Assembly: GCF_009725235.1 (NCBI RefSeq)
Contig: NZ_WJFC01000137.1
Coordinates: 1 to 34,029, forward strand
Origin: Scytonema sp. UIC 10036
GTDB taxonomy: Bacteria; Cyanobacteriota; Cyanobacteriia; Cyanobacteriales; Nostocaceae
Reading direction: 5' to 3'
DNA: 34,029 nt
Below are positions 9,141-17,414 of the stretch, piece after piece (within the stretch, counting starts at the first letter, position 1; each line of letters begins with the position of its first letter). Under the pieces are notes generated by a model. That model saw nothing but the letters and a program-made list of their open reading frames with translations. It did no database searches and was not told the DNA's origin. Position numbers and translations under genes: made by a program.

Positions 9141-9290
9141 TAGGGGGTAGGGGTTAGGGGTGGGGTTAGGGGAGGGGTTAGGGGTTAGGGACAAGGTAGA
9201 CAAGGGGACAAGGGAGACAAGTAGACAAAGGTAGAATCGTCTTCCTTGTCTCCCCTCCTACTCCCTATCCCCTATAGCCCCTATAGCAAA
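9141..9290. repeat. TTAGGGG-rich and ACAAGG repeat upstream of psaE
   Basis: From 9143 to 9190 the plus strand is a series of GGGG/GGGGG runs separated by TTA, T or A (GGGGTTAGGGG words), with more than four G-runs, enough for a G-quadruplex. From 9189 it becomes GACAAGG/GACAAGGG words, followed from about 9240 by their inverted counterparts (CTTCCTTGTCTCCCC) and CCCTATCCCCTATAGCCCC. The whole is a fold-back purine/pyrimidine tract about 100 bp upstream of psaE. Confidence 0.75.
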
Positions 9291-9388
9291 TAACTTAACA
9301 AAACGCCTGCAACGACCTTAAACCTGTAGAGTGAAATCAATTAGCCTAATTTTTAGATGGCGATTGATAACTAAAAGGGAAGAAACTC

Positions 9389-9601
9389 ATGGTTCAACGT
9401 GGTTCTAAAGTTCGTATTCTCCGCCCCGAATCCTACTGGTATCAAGATACAGGAACTGTGGCATCCATTGACCAAAGCGGTATCAAGTACCCAGTCATCG
9501 TCCGTTTTAACAACGTAAATTACGCTGGCATCAACACCAACAATTTCGCCGAAGCAGAATTAGTTGAGGTTGAAGCTCCTAAGGCCAAGGCGAAAAAGTA
9601 A
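9389..9601 (+). CDS. psaE: Photosystem I reaction centre subunit IV
   Basis: The 70-residue product has the SH3-like PsaE fold: [17 protein letters not shown], then [30 protein letters not shown]. PsaE is a stromal-side (cytoplasmic) subunit that helps dock ferredoxin with PsaC and PsaD and supports cyclic electron flow. A purine-rich Shine-Dalgarno-like stretch (AAAGGGAAG) precedes the ATG. The length is typical and the lysine-rich tail (EAPKAKAKK) is common in filamentous cyanobacteria. It is the first intact gene after the indel-rich block, apparently monocistronic. Confidence 0.98.
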   Translation: MVQRGSKVRILRPESYWYQDTGTVASIDQSGIKYPVIVRFNNVNYAGINTNNFAEAELVEVEAPKAKAKK

Positions 9602-9622
9602 CGGCTACTTGCCAGTTATGAT

Positions 9623-9768
9623 GGGGTAAGGGGAGACAAGGAGAACAGGGGACAAGGAAGACAAGGGAGACAAGGGAGACAAGGAGGAAAAGGAAGACAA
9701 GGAGGAAATTGCTACCTTGTCTTCCTCCTCTCCCCCTGTCTCTCTATTCTCCCTCTTCCCCTTCCCCA
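9623..9768. repeat. Long ACAAGG / CCTTGT fold-back repeat between psaE and mutM
   Basis: About 90 bp of GACAAGG, GACAAGGA and GACAAGGGA words (9633-9708) is followed by their inverted complement (CTACCTTGTCTTCCTCC, then CTCCCCCTGTCTCTC) to about 9768. The two arms can pair to form a large hairpin. It could act as a psaE terminator or a barrier before mutM. Similar tracts occur at 9189-9265, 10001-10098, 13235-13277 and 15688-15722. Confidence 0.8.
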
Positions 9769-9794
9769 TGCTCTCCTTATGGCTTACCAAACAG

Positions 9795-10724
9795 ATGCCA
9801 GAACTCCCTGAAGTTGAAACAGTTAGACGGGGCTTAAATCAATTAACCCTTAACCAAAAAATAACGGGTGGAGATGTGCTGCTTCATCGCACAATTGCTT
9901 ACCCGCCGTCACCAGAAGAATTTTTAACGGCGATTCAAGACAGCGCGATCGCAACCTGGCATCGTCGTGGCAAATATTTACTAGCTGAACTCAGATGTTC
10001 TACAAGGGACAAGGGGGACAAGGAAGACAAGGAGGAAATTTCTCCCTTGTCTACCCCGTCTCCCTTGTCTACCCCTCCCCCCATTTCCCCGTCTCCCAGC
10101 TTTCTAGGAGTTCATCTACGAATGACCGGTCAACTTTTGTGGCTCCATTCAGATGAACCGTTACACAAACACACGCGAGTCAGATTGTTTTTTCAGGGCG
10201 ATCGCGAACTACGTTTTGTAGATCAGCGTACATTCGGTCAAATGTGGTGGGTACCTCCAGGTAAAGCACCAGAAAGTATCATCACTGGTTTAGCAAAACT
10301 AGCAATAGACCCCTTTTCCCCTGAATTTAGTGTAGATTACCTAGCAAACAAACTCAAAAATCGCCGCCGCCCCATTAAAACTGCACTGCTCGATCAGTCA
10401 GTGGTAGCAGGGCTAGGTAACATCTATGCCGATGAAGCATTATTTTCCAGTGGAATACTTCCAGAAACCTTATGTACAGATTTGCAGCGAGAGCAAATCG
10501 AACGCTTGCGCTTGACTATCATTCAAGTCCTAGAAACCAGTATTACGCACGGAGGCACAACTTTTAGTAACTTCCTCAACGTCAAAGGCATTAACGGTAA
10601 CTACGGTGGTGTTGCCTGGGTATACAACCGAACTGGAGAACCTTGCCGAGTCTGCGGCACTGCCATTCTACGTACAAGATTAGCTGGTCGTTCAAGTCAT
10701 TATTGTTCCCACTGCCAAAGATAA
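9795..10724 (+). CDS. mutM: Formamidopyrimidine-DNA glycosylase (Fpg) with in-frame repeat insert
   Basis: Base-excision repair enzyme removing 8-oxoguanine and formamidopyrimidines. The start at 9795 gives MPELPEVETVRRGL; after Met removal Pro1 is the Schiff-base nucleophile and Glu2 the acid. An upstream in-frame ATG at 9717 lies in repeat DNA and would bury Pro1, so I reject it. Other landmarks are HRRGKYLLAEL (catalytic Lys), LGVHLRMTGQLLW, GLGNIYADEALF and a C-terminal zinc finger CRVC...CSHC. Between KYLLAEL and LGVHLRMTG is a run of about 35 low-complexity residues (STRDKGDKEDKEE, then Ser/Pro-rich) encoded by the 10001-10098 repeat, at a position normally occupied by a short loop. The frame is open, so activity is plausible. 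Confidence 0.96.
   Translation: MPELPEVETVRRGLNQLTLNQKITGGDVLLHRTIAYPPSPEEFLTAIQDSAIATWHRRGKYLLAELRCSTRDKGDKEDKEEISPLSTPSPLSTPPPISPSPSFLGVHLRMTGQLLWLHSDEPLHKHTRVRLFFQGDRELRFVDQRTFGQMWWVPPGKAPESIITGLAKLAIDPFSPEFSVDYLANKLKNRRRPIKTALLDQSVVAGLGNIYADEALFSSGILPETLCTDLQREQIERLRLTIIQVLETSITHGGTTFSNFLNVKGINGNYGGVAWVYNRTGEPCRVCGTAILRTRLAGRSSHYCSHCQR
10001..10098. repeat. ACAAGG repeat inserted in frame in mutM
   Basis: ACAAGGGACAAGGGGGACA and further GACAAGG words (10001-10037) are followed by the inverted TCTCCCTTGTCTACCCC words (10040-10075) and pyrimidine-rich sequence to 10098. It is the same repeat family as 9623-9768, about 230-370 bp upstream, but here within a conserved coding region and in frame. 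Confidence 0.8.
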
Positions 10725-10986
10725 GTTTTTCAAAATTAAAAATTTCAGATATTGCAATCCAATTGCAAACAACTTAATGTATAAAAATTAAAAGTACATT
10801 AAACCAATACCATGTAACTAAAAATCTCCAGCCATTGATAAATGCTGATGCTGGCAGATAATTCTCCGAATTTTATCTGCGTACATCTGCGTTCATCTTC
10901 GGTTCAAATTTTATCTTAACAGAATAAAAACTAGGCACGAGTTAAGATCCTTGATAAAACAGTGTACAAACTCAAGAGGATTCCTC
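10725..10986. other. mutM-ndhO intergenic region with dispersed repeat
   Basis: This A/T-rich gap contains words of the common dispersed type CATCTGCGTTCATCTTCGG (10881-10903), with a related ATCTGCGTAC just before. No gene is seen. The ndhO promoter should lie here, but I cannot assign -10/-35 boxes with confidence. Confidence 0.4.
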
Positions 10987-11202
10987 ATGGCTGTCAAAAA
11001 AGGAGATACAGTTCGTGCTGTCCGCGAGAAATTGGAAAACAGTTTAGAAGCACAAGCCAGTGACACCCGCTTTCCTTCCTACTTATTTGAAACCAAGGGA
11101 GAAGTCGTCGATCTCAAAGGTGACTATGCCTTGGTGAAATTTGGGAAAGTGCCAACACCAAACATTTGGCTGCGTGTGGATCAACTTGAGGCGTTTAAGT
11201 AA
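10987..11202 (+). CDS. ndhO: NDH-1 complex subunit O
   Basis: The 71-residue product, [19 protein letters not shown] then [25 protein letters not shown] and [14 protein letters not shown], is the cyanobacterial/plant NdhO family, a small peripheral subunit of the thylakoid NDH-1 complex active in respiration and cyclic electron flow. The chosen ATG at 10987 follows a good Shine-Dalgarno (CAAGAGGATT). An upstream in-frame start at 10951 would add 12 non-conserved residues. The length is typical. Confidence 0.97.
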   Translation: MAVKKGDTVRAVREKLENSLEAQASDTRFPSYLFETKGEVVDLKGDYALVKFGKVPTPNIWLRVDQLEAFK

Positions 11203-11286
11203 AGCGATCGGCAATCAGCTATCAGTACATCACTGATAGCTAGTTGCTGGTGGCTGTGCATCAACCACTAGCAAAAATACTTAACT

Positions 11287-12270
11287 ATGATTAGCAATTC
11301 CCCTTCCTTCTCAAAAATGTGTTGTTCACCCCGCGTCACCGTTATCGGTGCAGGTAAAGTTGGTAGTACCCTAGCCCAACGTATTGCAGAAAAAAATCTG
11401 GCAGATGTTGTGTTGCTAGATATTGTTTCAGGAATGCCTCAAGGATTAGCACTAGATTTGATGGAAGCAAGGGGAATTGAACTCCACAACCGTCAGATCG
11501 TCGGCACAAATGACTATGCTGATACGGCTGAGTCTGATGTTGTTGTCATCACGGCAGGTTTTCCCCGTAAACCAGGTATGACTCGAGATGACTTGTTGCT
11601 GACAAATGCGAAAATTGTCGTGGAAGCAGCTAAAAAAGCACTTGTGTACTCTCCCCATGCAATATATATAGTTGTTACAAATCCCTTAGATGTGATGACT
11701 TATTTGGTAAGGCAAGCAACTGGATTGCCACGCGATCGCATTTTAGGTATGGCTGGTATCTTAGATTCATCTCGTTTTCAAGCCTTTATTGCAATGGAGT
11801 TAGGCGTTTGTCAGCAAGATGTCAAAGCTATGGTGTTGGGAAGTCATGGGGATTTAATGGTTCCCTTTCCCCGGTACTCCACCGTCAACGGCATTCCCAT
11901 CACAGAATTGCTAGATACAGATACAATTAGACGGTTGGTAGAACGAACTCGCAACGGTGGTGCCGAAATTGTCCAACTGATGCAAACAGGAGGAGCTTTT
12001 TTTGCGCCTGCTTCTTCCACCAGCATCATGGTAGAATCAATACTCCTCAATCAATCACGCTTGTTACCAGCCGCCGCATATCTTGAAGGCGAATACGGTT
12101 TAAAGGATATTTTTATTGGTGTTCCCTGTCGCTTGGGGGGTAATGGACTCGAAAGTATTGTAGAACTGAACTTGACAGATGAAGAAATAAGTGCATTACA
12201 CTCCTCTGCACAAGCTGTACGCAAACAAATTGATAGAGCACAGGAGATTTTTGCTGGTGTGAGGAGATAA
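11287..12270 (+). CDS. mdh: NAD-dependent malate dehydrogenase (LDH-like type)
   Basis: Interconverts malate and oxaloacetate. The Rossmann motif VIGAGKVGSTLAQ opens the domain (about residues 19-31), followed by VVLLDI with the NAD-preferring acidic residue. GFPRKPGMTRDDLL is the mobile substrate loop with catalytic arginines, and MVLGSHGDLMVPF contains the active-site His. At 327 residues it matches the tetrameric, LDH-like bacterial Mdh family. An L-lactate dehydrogenase is unlikely: the PRKPGMTR loop is typical of malate enzymes. The gene ends 3 bp from the convergent ABC-exporter fragment. Confidence 0.95.
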   Translation: MISNSPSFSKMCCSPRVTVIGAGKVGSTLAQRIAEKNLADVVLLDIVSGMPQGLALDLMEARGIELHNRQIVGTNDYADTAESDVVVITAGFPRKPGMTRDDLLLTNAKIVVEAAKKALVYSPHAIYIVVTNPLDVMTYLVRQATGLPRDRILGMAGILDSSRFQAFIAMELGVCQQDVKAMVLGSHGDLMVPFPRYSTVNGIPITELLDTDTIRRLVERTRNGGAEIVQLMQTGGAFFAPASSTSIMVESILLNQSRLLPAAAYLEGEYGLKDIFIGVPCRLGGNGLESIVELNLTDEEISALHSSAQAVRKQIDRAQEIFAGVRR

Positions 12271-12273
12271 CAG

Positions 12274-13227
12274 CTAATTCTTGTTGTTTAATTTTCGATC
12301 GTACTCAACTTTGCCATAATCTAATTTAACAATCCGATCGGCTAAGTCAAAATAGCGATCGTCATGAGTAACAGCTACTACAGCTTTGCCTTGGTTTTTT
12401 AGTTCTGGCAAAAGTTGGGTGTAAAAAATCTTTTTGAACACAGGGTCTTGATCTGAAGCCCATTCATCAAAAACGTAAATTGCCCGATTTTCAAGATAAG
12501 CTGTCAACAGAGCAAGGCGTTTACGTTGTCCTTGAGATAATGCAGTAGTCGAAAAGGGACCATTGTTGACTGTTACTTTGCGGTCAAGTTGAAGTTTTTC
12601 CAGATATTCTTGAATTTGCCAATCGCGGCTACTATTATCAAGACCTAAGAGGCGATCGAATAAGTAAAAATCAGAAAAAATAACTGAAAATTGCTGGCGA
12701 TACCACTCTCGGTTAGCATCGGTTATTGGTTGACCATCAAAATCAATGCTACCTGTTTCAGGTGCGTATAATCCTGTCAGCAATTTCACAAGTGTAGATT
12801 TGCCACTCCCATTACCTCCCACAACAAACACAAGTTCTCCGGGACATAAAGTCAAGTCAAGAGGTCCTAGAGTAAATTGGCTGTCTTCTCGTTCTCCTTG
12901 ATAGCCATGGGAGACACCTATGAGTTGTAGCGAGTTCCATTGAGGTTGATAGGCTGATGAAATTGCTATTTCCGATTCTGTTGTTTGAGCAACCAACGAC
13001 AGTCCCAAAGAGTTAATATTTTCCAGCGCAATATTAGCTCGGAGTAAATCCGGCAAAATATTTAGTAAGGCGCGTACTGGTGTCAGCATGAAAACAATCG
13101 TCAGAGCATAACCCGAACGAACAGAGGTTGGAATCGCAAACACGAGAGGCACAATAAATAGGAGCAAGCCAATCAAAATGAAGAGAGCTACAAGCCCCCA
13201 ACTTCCTCCAATGGCAAATAAATTCAT
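12274..13227 (-). pseudogene. C-terminal part of a SyrD/YojI-like cyclic-peptide ABC exporter
   Basis: The frame has two hydrophobic segments (GLVALFILIGLLLFIVPLVF and YALTIVFMLTPVRALLN) followed by a full nucleotide-binding domain: Walker A GGNGSGKSTLVK, signature LSQGQRKRLAL, Walker B IYVFDEWASDQDP and H-loop VTHDDRY. DEWASDQDP is diagnostic of the SyrD/cyclic-peptide exporter group, whose members are about 550 residues with six membrane segments. Here the first four segments are missing. Upstream of Met 13227 the frame continues to a TTG at 13284, but those residues (KQGRQGRQEGQG) are encoded by an ACAAGG repeat, so the 5' part was replaced or lost at the repeat. The NBD is intact; transport activity is doubtful. 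Confidence 0.75.
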
Positions 13228-13234
13228 TGCTCTG

Positions 13235-13277
13235 AGTCTTCCTTGTCCTTCTTGTCTTCCTTGTCTCCCTTGTTTGG
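13235..13277. repeat. CCTTGT repeat at the truncation point of the ABC exporter
   Basis: Words TCTTCCTTGTCC, TTCTTGTCTTCC and TTGTCTCCCTTGTTTGG are the complement of the ACAAGG family. The coding similarity to SyrD-type exporters starts immediately to the left of this tract, suggesting it marks a deletion or recombination junction. Confidence 0.65.
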
Positions 13278-13359
13278 ATCTCAAATAGGATTGCTATATT
13301 GACATAAAATAAACAAAAACTTGCTGCTATCTTAGGTGTGTCTTCTTATCAATGTGTCA

Positions 13360-14859
13360 ATGAAGAAAAGAAAAGTATTGCTATTTACGCTGTTACTAGC
13401 AGTCGCGATCGCAGCAACCAGCACAATCGGTCACAGCAATTTTCTGTATGCAGCCCCGTCAGTTGGCAAAGACACGTTAACAATGATGACCTCCCCTGAC
13501 TACCCTCCTTATGAGTATTACGATACTAAGGGTGGCGCAAGGAAAATTGTTGGCTTTGATATTGATATTGCTAACACAATTGCCAAAGAACTTGGATTCA
13601 AGCTTCGGATAATGGAGTCGGATTTTAATGGTTTGATTCCTGCCGTTCAAGCAAAACGAGCTGATTTTGTGATGGCTGGGATGACGCCTACCCCAGAACG
13701 CAGAAAAAATGTTGATTTTTCTATCGTTTATTACGAAGCAAAAGATACTATCGTTGCTCCTAAAGGGAGTAATTTAACAAAACCAGAAGATTTAGCTAGT
13801 AAAACAGTTGGCGTTCAACTTGGCACAATCCAAGAGGAAAATGCTAAAAAGATTTCTCAAAAAGTTCCCAATATAAAGTTAAAGCAACTTAACAAAGTCC
13901 CTGAAGCCATTCAGGAAATCAAATCAAAACGAATTGATGCAGCAATTGTTGAGGATACTGTTGCCAAAGGATTTGCTCGAGCTAACCCAGATTTAGAGTT
14001 TAATATCATTCCCTCAGCAGGAGAGGAAACAGGTTCTGCTATTGCCTTCCCAAAAGGTTCTCTCCTGGTAGAATCTTTTAACAAAGTTCTTCAACAAATG
14101 AAGGACAGAGGTGAATTGGAAAAACTGGCAACGAAGTGGTTTTCCCTAAATACAGCTACAGACGCTGCCTCATCATCAACACCCACAACTTCCAAGGGTC
14201 TAAATCTAGACTTTAGTAGAATCGCTCCAGATATTTCCTTTATTCTACAGGGGATACCTATAACTTTATTGTTTACGGTATTATCTGTATTCCTGGGTTT
14301 GATTTGGGGAACAGTACTATCTCTGTTTAAGATTTCAGGCATAGAACCATTAGGCTGGTTTGCCAACGCCTATACCTCTATATTTAGAGGCACGCCACTG
14401 CTGTTGCAGTTAGCATTGGTTTATTACGCCACACCTCAGTTGACTGGTTATGATATACCAGCATTGCAAGCAGGGGTGCTGACTTTTACCCTCAACTCTG
14501 GGGCTTACATGTCAGAAACCATTCGAGGTGGAATTCAAGCAGTAGATAAGGGACAGCGTGAGGCAGCTATGTCCATGGGTGTGCCTTACTGGCTGATGAT
14601 GTGGGATGTGATCTTGCCTCAAGCTTTGAAAAACATTCTCCCTGCTTTGGTTAACGAAACAATAGGATTGTTGAAAGATTCTGCTTTGGTGTCAACTATT
14701 GGTGTCGTGGAAATCTTACGCAGTGCTCAAATTATAGGAGCAAATAAGTATATATACTTTGAACCCTTACTATTTGCTGGGTTAATTTACTATGTTCTAG
14801 TTATGGGTTTAACTTTTGGGGCATCAGCACTTGAAAGGAGGTTGAGACGAAGTGAGTGA
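13360..14859 (+). CDS. Polar amino-acid ABC transporter, fused substrate-binding protein and permease
   Basis: One polypeptide of about 499 residues. A signal peptide (MKKRKVLLFTLLLAVAIAAT) leads into a PAAT-type periplasmic binding domain (about residues 40-260; PDYPPYEYYD, GFDIDIANTIAKELGF, FVMAGMTPTPERR). A Thr/Ser-rich linker follows, then a HisM/GlnP-type permease (about 285-495) with segments such as ITLLFTVLSVFLGLIWG and the family motif EAAMSMGVPYWLMMWDVILPQ (EAA loop). GlnP-like fusions are known. The ATG at 13360 directly precedes the signal peptide; the in-frame GTG at 13336 adds eight residues. The stop overlaps the start of the ATPase gene, so both are one operon. The substrate, perhaps glutamine or another polar amino acid, cannot be decided. 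Confidence 0.93.
   Translation: MKKRKVLLFTLLLAVAIAATSTIGHSNFLYAAPSVGKDTLTMMTSPDYPPYEYYDTKGGARKIVGFDIDIANTIAKELGFKLRIMESDFNGLIPAVQAKRADFVMAGMTPTPERRKNVDFSIVYYEAKDTIVAPKGSNLTKPEDLASKTVGVQLGTIQEENAKKISQKVPNIKLKQLNKVPEAIQEIKSKRIDAAIVEDTVAKGFARANPDLEFNIIPSAGEETGSAIAFPKGSLLVESFNKVLQQMKDRGELEKLATKWFSLNTATDAASSSTPTTSKGLNLDFSRIAPDISFILQGIPITLLFTVLSVFLGLIWGTVLSLFKISGIEPLGWFANAYTSIFRGTPLLLQLALVYYATPQLTGYDIPALQAGVLTFTLNSGAYMSETIRGGIQAVDKGQREAAMSMGVPYWLMMWDVILPQALKNILPALVNETIGLLKDSALVSTIGVVEILRSAQIIGANKYIYFEPLLFAGLIYYVLVMGLTFGASALERRLRRSE
14834..14841 (+). promoter_or_regulatory. Strong Shine-Dalgarno for the GTG-started ATPase gene
   Basis: AAAGGAGG lies 10 bases before the GTG at 14852 and supports this non-ATG start, which overlaps the permease stop by 8 bases (translational coupling). 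Confidence 0.7.
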
Positions 14860-15586
14860 AGCTGTTATTCGTACTGAATTTTTGTGTAAATCCTTTGGGA
14901 AACTCGACGTACTAAAAGATATTTCTACTGAAATTTCTCAAGGTGAAGTGGTTGCTATCTTGGGACCTTCTGGTTCGGGTAAGTCAACTTTTTTGCGTTG
15001 CTTAAATTTATTAGAACGCCCTACCAGAGGCAGAGTTTACTTTAACGAGTATGAAATTACCATGCCAAAGGCAAATATCGCTAAAATTCGCCAACGCTTG
15101 GTGATGGTGTTTCAACACTTTAATCTTTTTCCTCACATGACGGTGCTGCATAATGTCACCTACGCCCCAATTAAGGTTAAGGGAATGGACAAACAGCAGG
15201 CAAACACTAAGGGCTTAGAATTACTGACGAAAGTCGGTTTGGCTGAAAAGGCAGATGTTTACCCCGCAAAACTCTCAGGGGGACAGAAACAACGCGTTGC
15301 GATCGCCCGCGCACTGGCTATGGAACCAGAGATGATTCTGTTTGACGAACCAACTTCCGCTTTAGACCCGGAAATGGTGAAAGATGTACTAGACGTGATG
15401 AAAGGTTTGGCAAAAACGGGCATAACTATGGCGATTGTGACTCATGAAATGGGTTTTGCAAGAGAAGTTGCCAACCGGATTCTCTTCCTTGACCGGGGTT
15501 ACTTGGCAGAAGATGCGACTCCTAGTGAATTTTTCAAGAATCCTCAGTGCGATCGGGCTAAACAATTTTTGGAAAAGATGCTTTAA
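14852..15586 (+). CDS. Polar amino-acid ABC transporter ATP-binding protein (GlnQ-like)
   Basis: The 244-residue ATPase partner of the upstream fused binding-protein/permease. Motifs in order: Walker [13 protein letters not shown] (about residues 35-46), Q-loop [15 protein letters not shown], signature [16 protein letters not shown], Walker [16 protein letters not shown]-loop and H-loop [11 protein letters not shown]. The FNLFPH sequence is typical of the polar amino-acid uptake (PAAT) ATPases such as GlnQ/HisP. It starts at GTG 14852 within the end of the preceding gene. Binding protein, permease and ATPase thus make a complete importer in two genes. Confidence 0.94.
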   Translation: MSEAVIRTEFLCKSFGKLDVLKDISTEISQGEVVAILGPSGSGKSTFLRCLNLLERPTRGRVYFNEYEITMPKANIAKIRQRLVMVFQHFNLFPHMTVLHNVTYAPIKVKGMDKQQANTKGLELLTKVGLAEKADVYPAKLSGGQKQRVAIARALAMEPEMILFDEPTSALDPEMVKDVLDVMKGLAKTGITMAIVTHEMGFAREVANRILFLDRGYLAEDATPSEFFKNPQCDRAKQFLEKML

Positions 15587-15852
15587 CAGTGACCACTGAC
15601 CACTGACCGATCGCTGATAAATCTCGCTCACAAGTTATAACTCTCTTCTTTATTTCCTCATACCAAGTTGCGTTCATGCATCGTACTCTCCCCCTTGTCT
15701 TCCTTGTCTCCCTTGTCTCATCAACAAATGCTATCTTTGAAAGCAACTCCGCATTTTATTCTTATTCGCTGCATTCTGAATCGTCCATGACTTTTTGCAT
15801 ATTTTTTAGATAACTCTCACCATAACTTCATAGTCAATTGCTACACTAATAA
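15587..15852. other. Intergenic region with heptamer and CCTTGT repeats
   Basis: Just after the ATPase stop are CAGTGAC/CACTGAC heptamer words (15587-15609), and at 15688-15722 a CCCTTGTCTTCC/CTTGTCTCC tract of the ACAAGG family. No gene is seen. A TACACT box at 15842-15847 could be the -10 element for the following RNA; I see no good -35. Confidence 0.5.
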
Positions 15853-15924
15853 CAGCAAACATTCAGTTTGCTCCTCACACCACACCGTGGCTCTCTTGTT
15901 TGTCAATGGCAAGAGGGCTTTTTT
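15853..15924 (+). ncRNA. yfr1: Yfr1-like small RNA candidate
   Basis: Three parts appear in the order of cyanobacterial Yfr1. First is a perfect 7-bp hairpin, AGCAAAC / GTTTGCT with a 5-base loop (15854-15872). Then comes an unpaired pyrimidine-rich core CTCCTCACAC (15871-15880), one base from the published ACUCCUCACAC motif because the leading A is G here. Then a terminator hairpin GCTCTCTTG / CAAGAGGGC (15890-15918) with six T. A TACACT -10-like box ends six bases before the presumed 5' end. The predicted length, about 72 nt, is close to known Yfr1 RNAs. Yfr1 in Prochlorococcus pairs with outer-membrane protein mRNAs through this core. The 5' end is inferred, not seen. Confidence 0.62.
15890..15924 (+). 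terminator. Intrinsic terminator of the Yfr1-like RNA
   Basis: A nine-pair stem GCTCTCTTG (15890-15898) with CAAGAGGGC (15910-15918), one G-T wobble and an 11-base loop, followed by six T residues: a textbook plus-strand intrinsic terminator. It lies too far (300 bp) from the ATPase gene to be its obvious terminator. Confidence 0.75.
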
Positions 15925-15980
15925 CTGTAAGTATTGAGGACTGGGTATTGGGTAAAGATTGGCTTTATGAAGTATTTATA

Positions 15981-16042
15981 CTTGTGGGGTAGGCGTCCTT
16001 GCCTGTGCTCTATCTGCCTTAGCAAGATGCTTGACCCACAAG
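15981..16042. repeat. CTTGTGGG fold-back repeat
   Basis: CTTGTGGG at 15981-15988 is complementary to CCCACAAG at 16035-16042. Between them GTAGGCGTCCTTGCC and TTAGCAAGATGCTTGA continue the pairing imperfectly. This looks like a small dispersed palindromic element of a type common in cyanobacterial intergenic DNA. No coding potential. Confidence 0.55.
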
Positions 16043-16368
16043 AAAAGAAAAGAAAGAATTTAACTTTACTTTCTCTTTATAAAATGTAACTATGCCAGTC
16101 GTGGGTAATACCCACACTACTACAAAAATTAAAAAATCTTGTTGAAAAATTTAACATCTATCTAAAGTAAGATAAAATAGTAGTAGACTTTATAACTTGG
16201 GATAAGAAACTTCCCTATCATCAAAAGATATGATGACAGGGTAGTCAATGTATGTTGTTGTCCAACATAAGTGTTGGCATATACCAATGAAATCCTCTAC
16301 TGCCTGTAGGTAGATATTGTATAAAATAGTTTTGCGATCGCTCAGATATTAAATCTCTAATGGTGCAT
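16043..16368. other. Intergenic region with several small hairpins downstream of the LysR gene
   Basis: No gene. Palindromes are GTGGGTAATACCCAC (16101-16115), CCCTATCATC/GATGACAGGG (16213-16222 with 16232-16241, one mismatch) and CCAACA/TGTTGG (16262-16267 with 16272-16277). The last two lie downstream of the LysR gene on its strand and may help end its transcript, but neither has a good U-tract there. Confidence 0.4.
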
Positions 16369-17277
16369 TTAAACAGGCAATGGAATAGCGCAGGAATTCT
16401 GTATGAGGCAGGCTAAATGCAGAAATTCGTGCAGTACTGGAGAGAGATCGTCTTTTCTCCACGCCACCACCATTTCTATTTCAAATGTCTCATCTTGTAA
16501 CATTTTATAAACGACTCCTTTGCGCTGGAGGTTCTGCATGGAAGCAGGAACGATCGCAACGCCTACCCCACCAGCGACTAAACCTAAGACTGTTTGCAAC
16601 CACACAGCTTCTTGGACAATTTTGGGGGTAAAGCCAGCAAGTTGGCACAGGTTTATGACTTGGCTGTAAAAACCTTGTCCGGTGTGATGTACTGGCAAAA
16701 TAAAAGACTCTCCTGCTAGTTTATTTAACGGAACTAAAGGCTCTTTAACTAAAGGATGGGAAATGGGCAAAGCCACAATAACTGGCTCTTTCAAGACGGG
16801 TGTATAGTTTAGATTGTCGCGCTCAAAATTTTGTGAGTGTAGAAAGCCACAGTCGATTTTGTTATCGAGAAGGCTTTGAATTTGATTGTAAGAGTCCATT
16901 TCGTGTAAGATAAGTTCTACGTTTGGAAAGCGATCGCGAAATTGGGTGAGGATTTCGGGTAGAACACACTGTGTTGCAGAACTGTTGAATCCCACAATTA
17001 AACGTCCCACTTCACCCCGACTCACTCGTTGTGCGAGTCGGGTTGCTTGTTCGACATGAGAAAGAATCAAGCGTGCTTCTTTTAAGAATTCTTGTCCCGC
17101 ACTTGTTAATCGAAGGGGGCGCTTGCTACGCTCAAATAGTTTAACCCCCAATTCTGCTTCTAAATCGCCGATTTGCTGACTTAGGGGTGGCTGGGCAATA
17201 TGAAGGCGATCGGCGGCGCGAGTAAAATTCAGTTCTTCTGCGACAGTAATGAAATATCTTAAGTGTCGAAGTTCCAT
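16369..17277 (-). CDS. LysR-family transcriptional regulator divergent from trpBA
   Basis: The N terminus MELRHLRYFITVAEELNFT with AADRLHIAQPPLSQQIGDLE is the standard LysR winged helix-turn-helix (residues 1-60), followed by a linker helix and a periplasmic-binding-like effector domain to residue 302 (GRLIVGFNSSATQ, LVAGGVGVAIVPASMQ). I start at 17277; an in-frame ATG at 17349 would add 24 unrelated residues. It is divergent from trpB with about 260 bp between start codons. LysR proteins usually control the divergent gene and themselves; TrpI of pseudomonads activates trpBA from this very arrangement. Control of trpBA here is an inference, and the ligand is unknown. Confidence 0.93.
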   Translation of the reverse strand: MELRHLRYFITVAEELNFTRAADRLHIAQPPLSQQIGDLEAELGVKLFERSKRPLRLTSAGQEFLKEARLILSHVEQATRLAQRVSRGEVGRLIVGFNSSATQCVLPEILTQFRDRFPNVELILHEMDSYNQIQSLLDNKIDCGFLHSQNFERDNLNYTPVLKEPVIVALPISHPLVKEPLVPLNKLAGESFILPVHHTGQGFYSQVINLCQLAGFTPKIVQEAVWLQTVLGLVAGGVGVAIVPASMQNLQRKGVVYKMLQDETFEIEMVVAWRKDDLSPVLHEFLHLACLIQNSCAIPLPV

Positions 17278-17414
17278 GACCGAAACCAGTAAACGGTGAT
17301 TGGTGAACGGAGATCGCCGATCCCCATAGAGTACGAACCATCTAGCCACTATATTTATAAAGTATAATCTGCCAACTAATTACATATTGGACATATACTT
17401 TTTTTTCTCTTATG

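Noticed and set aside
9717..9794. Upstream in-frame start for MutM
   Set aside because: It is encoded by repeat DNA and would prevent exposure of the catalytic N-terminal proline.
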